Shown: in pieces, positions 1-6,463 of the stretch
Layout: each line of letters starts with the position of its first letter
Numbering within the stretch: position 1 is the stretch's first letter
DNA from: Paludibacter sp.
GTDB lineage: Bacteria > Bacteroidota > Bacteroidia > Bacteroidales > Paludibacteraceae
DNA length: 6,463 bases
Assembly (NCBI GenBank): GCA_024709185.1
Contig: JANJXE010000451.1
Span: forward strand, 1 to 6,463
Reading direction: 5' to 3'
Notes under the pieces: model-generated
Seen by the model: only the letters and a program-made list of their open reading frames with translations
Databases searched by the model: none
What the model was told of the DNA's origin: nothing
Made by a program: the position numbers and the translations under genes

Positions 1-1901
1 TGCTGGGACTGGCTGTAAGCTTTATTATTTACAGTGTTATCACTTCTTCCAAAACACTGCCTTTTTTGAAATCTCTATTTTCCAAAAAAGAAGCTAAACA
101 ACCGGTTTTGCTGGATGAAGATGATGAAGAAGTCGATGAGCCTTTGGTAGCTGTAGGGACTGAAATTGTTCCGGATGAATGGATCAGGGGAGGTGAAAAC
201 AATCCGCTTGATCTGGATGAGCTGGAAAACGAAGATGAAGTACCGCTCGATGAGGCTGAACCAAATCCTTCTGATAAGGTTGCATTTGAGATTACACCTC
301 CTGTACACGAAGATCACCATCCACTTACCGATGCTGAATACGCTGCCGAAGAAAATGCGGATCCGGAATACAGTATTGATAAACTTGGAAAATACGATCC
401 TACGCTCGATTTATCGCGCTATAACTTCCCTACACTCAACCTGTTGAAAGTGTATGGAACGGATAATGAAACGCAGATCGACATGAAGGAGCAGACGGCC
501 AACAAGGAACGCATCACCCGCACGCTTCAGCATTATGGTATTGAAATTAAAACGATCAAAGCTACTGTTGGGCCTACCATTACGTTGTACGAAATTGTCC
601 CGAAAGAGGGAGTGCGCATTTCCAAGATTAAAAACCTGGAATACGACATCATGCTGAGTCTGGCAGCGACCGGAATTCGAATTATTGCTCCTATTCCTGG
701 AAAGGGAACTATCGGTATAGAAGTTCCGAATGCCGATCCACAGATTGTTTCGATGCACTCGGTACTTGCATCCAAAAAATTTCAGGAGTCGAAGTTCGAT
801 TTACCGATTGCCTTCGGTAGAACCATCACCAACGAAGTATTTATGGTGGACCTTACCCGCATGCCTCATTTGCTCGTAGCCGGCGCCACAGGTCAGGGAA
901 AATCGGTGGGACTGAATGCGATTATCACTTCCTTGCTGTATAAAAAACATCCTGCCGAACTGAAACTGGTGCTCATTGACCCTAAAAAGGTTGAATTCAA
1001 TATCTATGGAGGAATTGAAAAGCACTTCCTGGCCAAACTACCCGATGGAGAAGATGCAATTATTACCGATACTACCAAGGTGGTCGAAACACTTAGTTCG
1101 ATTTGTAAGGAAATGGACGACCGTTACGAATTACTAAAAAAGGCGCATGTACGTAATATTAAGGAGTACAACGAGAAGTTTGTGAACCGTCAGCTCAATC
1201 CAGAGAAAGGTCACCGCTTCCTTCCTTATATTGTTGTCATTGTGGATGAGTTTGGCGACCTTATCATGACAGCTGGCAAAGAAGTTGAACTTCCGATTGC
1301 CCGTATTGCCCAGCTGGCCCGCGCTATTGGTATCCACATGATTATAGCCACCCAACGGCCTTCAGTAAATATTATTACAGGGGTTATAAAAGCGAACTTC
1401 CCTGCACGTGTTGCATTCCGTGTATCGTCGATGATTGATTCGCGCACGATTATTGATGGGCCGGGCGCCAATCAGCTGGTAGGTCGTGGCGATATGCTCT
1501 TTACTTCAGGCAATGAACTTATTCGCGTACAATGTGCCTTTGTCGATACTCCTGAAGTAGAAAATATCGTTCATCATATCAGCGGCCAGCAAGGCTATCC
1601 TACAGCGCTGTATCTGCCTGAGTATGTGGGTCCGGATGGCGAAGGTGCTGATTTGAGTAGTGTGGACCTGAGCAAACGCGATCCCTTGTTTGAAGAAGCA
1701 GCACGACTCATTGTTGCTTCCCAACAGGGGTCGACCTCCAATGTTCAACGGAAATTCTCGATTGGATACAACCGGGCCGGACGCATTGTGGATCAACTGG
1801 AAGTAGCCGGAATTATTGGTCCAAACGAAGGAAGTAAGGCCCGTCAGGTATTGGTGATGGACGACCACCACCTGGATATGATTTTAAAACAATTACGATG
1901 A
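1..1901 (+). CDS. ftsK: DNA translocase FtsK, 5'-truncated by the window edge
   Basis: FtsK is a septum-anchored hexameric ATPase that pumps chromosomal DNA and activates XerCD dimer resolution at cell division. The reading frame is open to the left edge, with its first full codon at base 3. The first residues (LGLAVSFIIYSVIT) look like the last membrane helix of the N-terminal domain. The TTG at 66 is therefore an internal leucine codon, not a start. Numbering residues from that TTG, a strongly acidic linker fills about 16-100, the translocase alpha domain about 115-225, and the RecA-like motor follows. The motor has Walker A GATGQGKS at 273-280 and Walker B ending in D394-E395. A winged-helix gamma domain, which in the family reads the polar KOPS sequences, spans about 539-600. 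The stop TGA overlaps the ATG of the next gene. Family proteins are usually near 800 residues, so roughly 200 residues are missing upstream. The identification is secure. Confidence 0.97.
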   Translation, partial: LGLAVSFIIYSVITSSKTLPFLKSLFSKKEAKQPVLLDEDDEEVDEPLVAVGTEIVPDEWIRGGENNPLDLDELENEDEVPLDEAEPNPSDKVAFEITPPVHEDHHPLTDAEYAAEENADPEYSIDKLGKYDPTLDLSRYNFPTLNLLKVYGTDNETQIDMKEQTANKERITRTLQHYGIEIKTIKATVGPTITLYEIVPKEGVRISKIKNLEYDIMLSLAATGIRIIAPIPGKGTIGIEVPNADPQIVSMHSVLASKKFQESKFDLPIAFGRTITNEVFMVDLTRMPHLLVAGATGQGKSVGLNAIITSLLYKKHPAELKLVLIDPKKVEFNIYGGIEKHFLAKLPDGEDAIITDTTKVVETLSSICKEMDDRYELLKKAHVRNIKEYNEKFVNRQLNPEKGHRFLPYIVVIVDEFGDLIMTAGKEVELPIARIAQLARAIGIHMIIATQRPSVNIITGVIKANFPARVAFRVSSMIDSRTIIDGPGANQLVGRGDMLFTSGNELIRVQCAFVDTPEVENIVHHISGQQGYPTALYLPEYVGPDGEGADLSSVDLSKRDPLFEEAARLIVASQQGSTSNVQRKFSIGYNRAGRIVDQLEVAGIIGPNEGSKARQVLVMDDHHLDMILKQLR

Positions 1902-2530
1902 AAAAAGTTTTATCTATTTTACTATTTATAAATTCGATAGCAGGTAGTTGGGCTCAAAATAGCACTGATGCTCAAAAGATTATCAACGAATACCTGAATT
2001 CGGTACGCAGTTCGGCGGTGCAGACTGCTTTCGATTTAAAAGTGATTCCCAAAAATGGTGTAAATTCGCAGTCGGTTTCAGGAAATCTGATTATGAAAGG
2101 CAATCAGTTTTACCTGACAATGGACGAAGTGAAAGTATGGTACGATGGCTCCACCCAATGGGCTTTGTTTGAACAAAATAAAGAAGTAAGCATCACAGAG
2201 CCCACAGCTCAGGAACTTGCCGAAACAAATCCCATGGCAGTTTTGGCAGGATTTACAGCCAAAAGCAAGGCGGGTTTCAGCAAACAAAAAAGTGCAGGTA
2301 ACCATATTATTGAGCTTACTCCATTGAAAGCCAATGATCAGTTTGTAAAAGTAACCGTTCAATTTGTAAAAAGCACGAATCAATTGCATTCAATTTACGT
2401 TTTGAACCGCGACGGAAGCCGCAACGAACTGACCCTGAAAAATTACCGGAATAATGCGACGGTTACACCTGCTACTTTCAGGTTCGATGCGACAAAATAT
2501 CCGGGCATGACAATCAACGATTTACGATGA
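1898..2530 (+). CDS. lolA: LolA-like periplasmic outer-membrane lipoprotein carrier
   Basis: This 210-residue protein resembles the LolA family, which shuttles lipoproteins from the inner-membrane LolCDE complex to the outer membrane. An N-terminal signal peptide (MKK, then a hydrophobic stretch to about residue 19) probably ends at the SWA-Q site, so the mature protein would be periplasmic. The rest alternates short beta strands, including GNLIMKGNQFYLTM (62-75) and VKVWYDGSTQWALFEQN (78-94). These match the half-barrel strands and the 'apply to a substrate, then test it' pattern seen across LolA proteins. The stretch around EVSITEPTAQEL and NPMAVL (96-116) also fits the family. The start is the ATG of an ATGA overlap with ftsK, which suggests translational coupling. 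No Shine-Dalgarno is present. The family call rests on pattern recognition of a divergent fold. It could be a LolA-like protein with a different lipid or lipoprotein cargo. Confidence 0.82.
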   Translation: MKKVLSILLFINSIAGSWAQNSTDAQKIINEYLNSVRSSAVQTAFDLKVIPKNGVNSQSVSGNLIMKGNQFYLTMDEVKVWYDGSTQWALFEQNKEVSITEPTAQELAETNPMAVLAGFTAKSKAGFSKQKSAGNHIIELTPLKANDQFVKVTVQFVKSTNQLHSIYVLNRDGSRNELTLKNYRNNATVTPATFRFDATKYPGMTINDLR

Positions 2531-2550
2531 AATTTTAAAAAACTGACTAT

Positions 2551-3492
2551 ATGAACGAAAAAGTAAGATGCCTGATTATTGGATCAGGACCTGCGGGATA
2601 CACTGCTGCTATCTATGCCTCACGTGCCAATCTAAGCCCAGTTTTGTATGAAGGAATGCAACCCGGCGGGCAGTTGACTACCACCACCGAAGTAGAAAAT
2701 TTTCCGGGCTACCCCAGTGGAACAACAGGTCCAGAACTAATGGAAGACCTGAAAAAACAAGCCGAACGCTTCGGTGCCGACATCCGTTTCGGAGCAGCTA
2801 CAGCAACCGATTTATCATCGGCACCCTACAAAGTGACCATCGATGGTGAAAAAGTGATTGAAACCGACACCCTGATTATTTCAACCGGAGCTACAGCCAA
2901 GTACCTCGGTTTACCCGATGAGAACAAGTACGCCGGCTCAGGAGTTTCAGCCTGTGCAACCTGCGATGGATTTTTCTACCGTAAAATGAACGTAGCCGTA
3001 GTTGGGGGTGGTGACACAGCCTGTGAAGAAGCTATTTACCTTGCAGGATTAGCCAGCAAAGTGTACATGATCGTACGTAAACCCTTCCTGCGTGCATCAA
3101 AAATTATGCAGGACAGGGTGATGAACAACCCGAAAATTGAAGTGCTGTTCGAACACGAAACGCTGGGACTTACCGGTGACAAAGTAGTACAGGGCGCAAA
3201 TCTGGTGAAACGCCGCGGACAGGCCGATGAAGAAAATGTTCACATTGAAATCGACGGTTTCTTCCTGGCAATTGGTCACACACCGAATTCAAAAATCTTC
3301 AAGCCCTGGGTAGAAACCGATGAAGTTGGCTATATCCAGACCATACCGGGAACACCCCGCACGAATGTTCCGGGTGTTTTTGCAGCGGGCGACGTAGCCG
3401 ACCCGCACTACCGCCAGGCCATTACAGCAGCCGGAAGTGGCTGTCAGGCCGCCATCGAAGCCGAGCGCTATTTATCTGAAAAAGGGCTTTGA
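2551..3492 (+). CDS. trxB: Thioredoxin-disulfide reductase
   Basis: This cytoplasmic flavoenzyme transfers electrons from NADPH through FAD and a redox disulfide to thioredoxin. The 313-residue length is normal for the low-molecular-weight bacterial type. The FAD-binding Rossmann motif GSGPAG is at residues 11-16, and GGQL follows at 39-42. The catalytic CATC pair is C135 and C138, followed by D139. The NADPH-binding GGGDTA is at 152-157. The C-terminal FAD motif FAAGDV contains D281 and is followed by the YRQAITAAGSG segment. The NADPH 2'-phosphate loop reads VRKPFLRA (175-182), where E. coli has HRRDxFRA. Basic residues are kept at R176, K177 and R181, so NADPH use remains likely. The gene starts 20 bases after lolA with no visible promoter or terminator between them, and is probably cotranscribed with lolA and ftsK. 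There is no Shine-Dalgarno in front of the ATG. Its stop codon overlaps the -33 element of the tRNA promoter. Confidence 0.97.
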   Translation: MNEKVRCLIIGSGPAGYTAAIYASRANLSPVLYEGMQPGGQLTTTTEVENFPGYPSGTTGPELMEDLKKQAERFGADIRFGAATATDLSSAPYKVTIDGEKVIETDTLIISTGATAKYLGLPDENKYAGSGVSACATCDGFFYRKMNVAVVGGGDTACEEAIYLAGLASKVYMIVRKPFLRASKIMQDRVMNNPKIEVLFEHETLGLTGDKVVQGANLVKRRGQADEENVHIEIDGFFLAIGHTPNSKIFKPWVETDEVGYIQTIPGTPRTNVPGVFAAGDVADPHYRQAITAAGSGCQAAIEAERYLSEKGL

Positions 3493-3518
3493 TAGTTCAA
3501 AAACTTTTGCTACATTTG
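3488..3518 (+). promoter_or_regulatory. Bacteroidetes-type promoter for tRNA-Pro
   Basis: TTTG at 3488-3491 serves as the -33 element. After a 19-base spacer, TACATTTG at 3511-3518 matches the -7 consensus TAnnTTTG exactly. The spacing is standard for the primary sigma factor of Bacteroidota. Transcription would begin at about 3523-3527, leaving a leader of roughly ten bases before the mature tRNA. The -33 element overlaps the trxB stop codon at 3490-3492. The assignment comes from motif and spacing only. Confidence 0.75.
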
Positions 3519-3535
3519 CACCCGCAAAGCAATCG

Positions 3536-3611
3536 CGGGGTGTAGCTCAGCCCGGTTTAGAGTACTCGTCTGGGGGGCGAGTGGTCGCAAGTTCGAATCT
3601 TGTAACCCCGA
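3536..3611 (+). tRNA. tRNA-Pro (anticodon GGG)
   Basis: The 76-base sequence folds as a complete cloverleaf. The acceptor 5' strand is 3536-3542. The D stem is GCTC (3545-3548) paired with GAGT (3560-3563). The anticodon stem is 3565-3569 with 3577-3581, and the anticodon is GGG at 3572-3574 after T33. The T stem is 3587-3591 with 3599-3603, around the loop TTCGAAT. The first acceptor pair C1-G72 and discriminator A73 are proline identity features in bacteria. The acceptor strand AACCCCG (3604-3610) pairs at six of seven positions, leaving G7 opposite A66. The 3' CCA is not encoded and must be added after transcription. The anticodon reads CCC and CCU codons. Confidence 0.95.
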
Positions 3612-3621
3612 CTGCTATTAT

Positions 3622-3655
3622 AAAGGGTCTTACAGTAAAATGTAGGCCCTTTTTG
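3622..3655 (+). terminator. Rho-independent terminator after tRNA-Pro
   Basis: AAAGGGTCTTACA at 3622-3634 pairs with TGTAGGCCCTTT at 3641-3652. This gives twelve pairs, including one G-T wobble, with a single bulged T and a GTAAAA loop. A run of T follows (3650-3654) and continues as TTTGTTTG. The hairpin starts ten bases after the tRNA and separates it from the downstream envelope genes. Confidence 0.9.
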
Positions 3656-3759
3656 TTTGTTTGTGTAAAGCAAATGCAACTCTTTTAAATCCTGTCAATC
3701 TAAACTTAATTCAAATTTAAAAAATAATGAAAATATAGTATTTTTTTTGAAATAATGAA

Positions 3760-3767
3760 TATATTTG
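3760..3767 (+). promoter_or_regulatory. Probable -7 box of the promoter for the OmpA-family gene
   Basis: TATATTTG matches the Bacteroidetes -7 consensus TAnnTTTG and is followed by CAC, as in the tRNA promoter. No TTG lies at the expected -33 distance. The nearest, at 3747-3749, is only ten bases upstream. The sequence from about 3693 to 3758 is very A/T-rich and may help. Transcription from here would give a leader of about 50 bases before the ATG at 3824. Apart from the terminator and this box, I see no gene or other element in 3612-3823. Confidence 0.6.
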
Positions 3768-3823
3768 CACAATTTTATCGAATCTTCACAAGCAGAAATT
3801 TTTAACCATTTAATTCAATCTCA

Positions 3824-5104
3824 ATGAAATCAAAACTTTACCTAAGCATGTTGGCTTTGTGCATTGCGTTTACAAGCACCAATGCGCAATTGAAATTAGA
3901 CAAAGTAATCGAACGTAGCATTAAAAAAGCTGAACGAAGCATCGAAAACCGGGTAAGTAACCGCATTGATAAAACAGTGGAGAAGTCGCTCGATTCTGTC
4001 GAGGATTCTATCTTTGGAACAGGAAAAACACAGTCAAAAAAAGCTGAAGACTCCAAAACAACTAAAAATCAATCCGGCACATCGCAAGGAACAAACTCCA
4101 ATACTACTTCCGAACATGCACAACCAACACTTACCTGGTCAAAGTACGACTTTATACCCGGAACTGAGATAATATTTGAAGATGACTTCACCAATGAGCA
4201 AAATGGAGAATTCCCATCACGCTGGGACATGACTAAGGGGACAATTGAGATTGCAGACTGGGGTGGCGAAAATGTGGTATGGTTTAAAAAAACAAACTCC
4301 AATGCACCCGATGCAATTTTACCTTTGCTTAAAAACAGAACCGAAGACTATCTGCCCGAATTGTTTACAATTGAGATGGATGTGTATTTTCACAAGGATA
4401 ATAAATTAAACAGCACTTATAACCTGTTTTTGTATGACATGAAAAATCAGACAAAAATAATGAAACCTTCAAAGCCTGTCCGTATTGAATATTCATCCAT
4501 TACATACGACATGATAGGCGATTCGTATCCGGGACAGGATAAACTAAAACCGGCTGAAGGTTGGCGACATATCGCTATTTCATTCAACAAAAGAGCCTTG
4601 AAAGGGTATTTGGATGATGTACGTGTATTGAATTTACCCAATCTGGAAATTAATCCGACGGGAATCATGATCTCTGCACACAATGTATCGGGCAGTGCGA
4701 AACCCTTTATCAGGAATGTACGTATTGCTAAAGGTGCGGTTCCGTTGTACGACAAATTTCTGACCGACGGTAAATTTATAACCACCGGGATCAAATTTGA
4801 TGTGAACAAAGCTACAATAAAGCCTGAGAGCATGGGCACAATTAATTACGTAGTGCAAATGATGACAGATCATTCCGATCTGAAATTCAGCGTGGAAGGG
4901 CATACCGACAGTGATGGCGAACTGGCTGCCAACCAAAAACTTTCAGAGGCCCGTGCCAGGGCAGTGGTGGAAGCACTCAAAAATGCAGGTATTGATGCTG
5001 GCAGGCTAAGCAGTAAAGGACATGGCGAAACCAAACCAATAGCAGGTAATGATTCACCTGAAGGTAAAGCTCAAAACCGACGTGTAGAGTTTGTAAAACA
5101 GTAA
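3824..5104 (+). CDS. Exported OmpA-family protein with coiled coil and LamG-like domain
   Basis: This 426-residue protein is exported and probably anchored to peptidoglycan. The signal peptide covers residues 1-21, with a likely cut near TNA-Q and no lipobox. Residues 24-64 form a charged heptad-like helix (ERSI recurs at 30 and 37). A Ser/Thr/Asn/Gln-rich linker follows at 65-100. Residues 105-305 look like a concanavalin or LamG-type beta-sandwich, judging from FEDDFTN (118-124), FPSRWD (130-135), GWRHIAISF (246-254) and GYLDDVRV (261-268). The OmpA C-terminal domain occupies 318-426. It contains FDVNKATIKPES, GHTDSDG with D362, LSEARARAV with R377, and NRRVEF. D362 and R377 match the diaminopimelate-binding pair of the family. 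There is no outer-membrane beta-barrel. No Shine-Dalgarno precedes the ATG. The next gene begins 20 bases downstream and is probably in the same operon. What the sandwich binds cannot be read from the sequence. Confidence 0.9.
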   Translation: MKSKLYLSMLALCIAFTSTNAQLKLDKVIERSIKKAERSIENRVSNRIDKTVEKSLDSVEDSIFGTGKTQSKKAEDSKTTKNQSGTSQGTNSNTTSEHAQPTLTWSKYDFIPGTEIIFEDDFTNEQNGEFPSRWDMTKGTIEIADWGGENVVWFKKTNSNAPDAILPLLKNRTEDYLPELFTIEMDVYFHKDNKLNSTYNLFLYDMKNQTKIMKPSKPVRIEYSSITYDMIGDSYPGQDKLKPAEGWRHIAISFNKRALKGYLDDVRVLNLPNLEINPTGIMISAHNVSGSAKPFIRNVRIAKGAVPLYDKFLTDGKFITTGIKFDVNKATIKPESMGTINYVVQMMTDHSDLKFSVEGHTDSDGELAANQKLSEARARAVVEALKNAGIDAGRLSSKGHGETKPIAGNDSPEGKAQNRRVEFVKQ

Positions 5105-5124
5105 TCACATAGCCCGACTTATAC

Positions 5125-6463
5125 ATGAAAAAACTACTGGTAGTTGTATTACTCCTTTTTTCGGTAAAAGCTTTTTGCCAAATGCAGGAGTTTACTATTC
5201 GTGAATTTTATGCACAGATAGATCGTATTATTCAGGAAGCCGACGAAGCAATTCCTTCTGATTCTGATCCCTATGGTTTTCATCTTTCGGTACGGATAGT
5301 ATCCAAATACGATGGAAGCATCAGCGATATCTTTTCCCCCGAAACCGTTAAGCAATCGGTAAATAAAGTAATCGATGAACATAATTTCGGAAGGTTTGAT
5401 CTTGAAAATCCCATCAAATACACTGTAAATGAAGAGAAAAAGTACCTGAGTGTGCAGGTAGGTTTAACGCCACTTAATGCAGCTGACGAAGAGATCGCTT
5501 TTCAGTATAAAAACTTTAAGGTAACACAAAAACTGGAGGGTAAGACTGTGACCCACACGGTCAATGTGGTGGCACATTTCATCATCGAAAAGCCCAACGA
5601 TGGCGAAATTTCGGGAAATGTCTATTATGAAGGTGATAAAGGGCAGGAACTTTTACTCGACCATCCATTTTGGTCATCCGGCAATGAAAAAAAGATTGCT
5701 AATCAACGCTACGGACCCGGTAATGAGGATGCTAATTCCGGCAAACCCGATAAATTGGAATGGAAACCGTTTGAACCTCACAATCAGTCGGGGTATAATT
5801 TTGGAGATCTTACCCCGGGTCATTATTTTCCTCATGTAAAAATTAACGGATGTATTCATCACTATGATAAGCCTGAAAAGGATAACGAAGATGAAATAAT
5901 AGTAAAAACCTATGGAGATTTGCATTGGGAAAATGACCATAGCAAAGACAAAGTGATTCGATTTGATAAGGTGAAAGCTGAACGAAAAGAAAAAGTTGAA
6001 ATTCATACTACATTTAGTACCCGTAATACTGTTGAAGGATTTCTGATCGCGCCTAACGAAGACCCGGACAAATGGAACAAATGGCGCGACGAGCCCGATG
6101 AATTCATCAGGAAAGAAGATACAAAACTGCAAAAAACCAAAATCAAAGTCTATATAGAGCCGTATTTGTGGACCAGTACCAAAAAGTTCCCCATAGAAAC
6201 AGAGGCTAAAGATGGTTATTACCAGTTTAAAGATCTGCCAAGCGGGGTTTATTGGGTATATACTGAAAACAGAAAAGCGAGGGGTAAAATTGTAGAGGTA
6301 TGCAATTGCGATAAAGATGGCTACGAAAAACGTCCGAATATGATTTATCAGCAGAATATCGATATGGATGGTTACGATATTTTCCTTGAATATGAATATA
6401 AGAATGATGGCGAGTTATTCAAATTGAATGCTTTGTGGGAAAATGTAACATTGCCTTTGGTGA
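5125..6463 (+). CDS. Unassigned exported protein with prealbumin-like repeats, 3'-truncated
   Basis: I do not recognise this protein. The frame is open from the ATG at 5125 to the right edge, giving 446 codons without a stop, so the true length is unknown. Residues 1-18 form a signal peptide (MKKLLVVVLLLF). The segment AFC-Q at its end is not a good lipobox because F precedes C, so signal peptidase I cleavage is more likely. An acidic N-terminal region (about 20-155) has no motif I can name. The pattern YxFxDLxxGxY occurs at 224-234 (YNFGDLTPGHY) and 366-376 (YQFKDLPSGVY). This pattern is typical of prealbumin-like or CNA-B and carboxypeptidase-regulatory sandwich modules. The strands SGNVYYEG (163-170) and KIKVYIEPY (339-347) would belong to these modules. 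The start lies 20 bases after the OmpA-family stop with no terminator between, so cotranscription is likely. The role is probably structural or binding at the envelope or cell surface; no enzyme motif is visible. Confidence 0.85.
   Translation, partial: MKKLLVVVLLLFSVKAFCQMQEFTIREFYAQIDRIIQEADEAIPSDSDPYGFHLSVRIVSKYDGSISDIFSPETVKQSVNKVIDEHNFGRFDLENPIKYTVNEEKKYLSVQVGLTPLNAADEEIAFQYKNFKVTQKLEGKTVTHTVNVVAHFIIEKPNDGEISGNVYYEGDKGQELLLDHPFWSSGNEKKIANQRYGPGNEDANSGKPDKLEWKPFEPHNQSGYNFGDLTPGHYFPHVKINGCIHHYDKPEKDNEDEIIVKTYGDLHWENDHSKDKVIRFDKVKAERKEKVEIHTTFSTRNTVEGFLIAPNEDPDKWNKWRDEPDEFIRKEDTKLQKTKIKVYIEPYLWTSTKKFPIETEAKDGYYQFKDLPSGVYWVYTENRKARGKIVEVCNCDKDGYEKRPNMIYQQNIDMDGYDIFLEYEYKNDGELFKLNALWENVTLPLV

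Noticed and set aside
66..68. TTG as a possible start codon of ftsK
   Set aside because: The frame continues upstream without a stop to the left edge and encodes a hydrophobic membrane helix, so this TTG is an internal leucine codon of a truncated gene.
2390..2410. Promoter-like TACGTTTTG within lolA
   Set aside because: The spacing inside the box is one base too long for TAnnTTTG, and no -33 element is placed correctly, so I do not call a trxB promoter here.
3437..3688. 83-codon + strand frame
   Set aside because: It begins inside trxB in another frame and then reads through the tRNA and its terminator. It has no protein-like features.
5164..5184. Lipobox in the protein that starts at 5125
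   Set aside because: The cysteine at residue 18 is preceded by A-F, not by the small residue needed at -1, and it is followed by Q. Signal peptidase I cleavage fits better.
5564..5839. 91-codon + strand frame
   Set aside because: It lies wholly inside the frame that starts at 5125, which has a signal peptide and stays open for 446 codons.
5674..6132. 152-codon - strand frame rich in Phe and Ile
   Set aside because: It is antisense to the long secreted-protein frame that starts at 5125. Its hydrophobic composition follows from the Lys/Glu/Asp-rich codons on the other strand, and it has no promoter or conserved motif.
1..6463. CRISPR array, transposon, prophage, attachment site or defence genes
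   Set aside because: No direct-repeat array, transposase, integrase or terminal inverted repeat was seen. I found no partial tRNA copy that would mark integration next to the tRNA-Pro gene.

Overview
The window looks like an ordinary chromosomal segment of a Bacteroidota (Bacteroidetes) bacterium. Three things point there. No start codon has a Shine-Dalgarno sequence in front of it. The two intergenic promoters carry the Bacteroidetes -7 box TAnnTTTG, and the tRNA promoter also has a TTTG -33 element at standard spacing. The protein set (FtsK, LolA-like, TrxB, and an OmpA protein with a coiled coil and beta-sandwich) is typical of the phylum. I cannot name the genus.

Layout, all on the + strand. 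Bases 1-1901 are the 3' part of the DNA translocase gene ftsK, whose start lies outside the window. Bases 1898-2530 encode a periplasmic LolA-like lipoprotein carrier that overlaps ftsK by four bases. Bases 2551-3492 encode thioredoxin reductase (trxB). These three are probably one transcription unit. A tRNA-Pro(GGG) gene follows at 3536-3611. Its promoter begins on the trxB stop codon, and a strong intrinsic terminator lies at 3622-3655.

After an A/T-rich gap with a second promoter box, a second unit encodes two exported proteins. The first, 3824-5104, has an N-terminal coiled coil, a LamG-like middle domain and a C-terminal OmpA peptidoglycan-binding domain. The second begins at 5125 and runs off the right edge. 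It is an open reading frame of at least 446 codons with a signal peptide and two prealbumin-like beta-sandwich motifs, and I cannot assign it to a named family.

The first unit combines chromosome segregation at division, lipoprotein transport to the outer membrane, and thiol redox control. The second appears to concern the cell envelope. I see no mobile element, CRISPR array, prophage or defence system, and nothing that I would call a new biological system. The points most worth checking are the unassigned exported protein at the right edge, the domain combination in the OmpA protein, a G-A mismatch in the tRNA acceptor stem, and the overlap of the tRNA promoter with the end of trxB.
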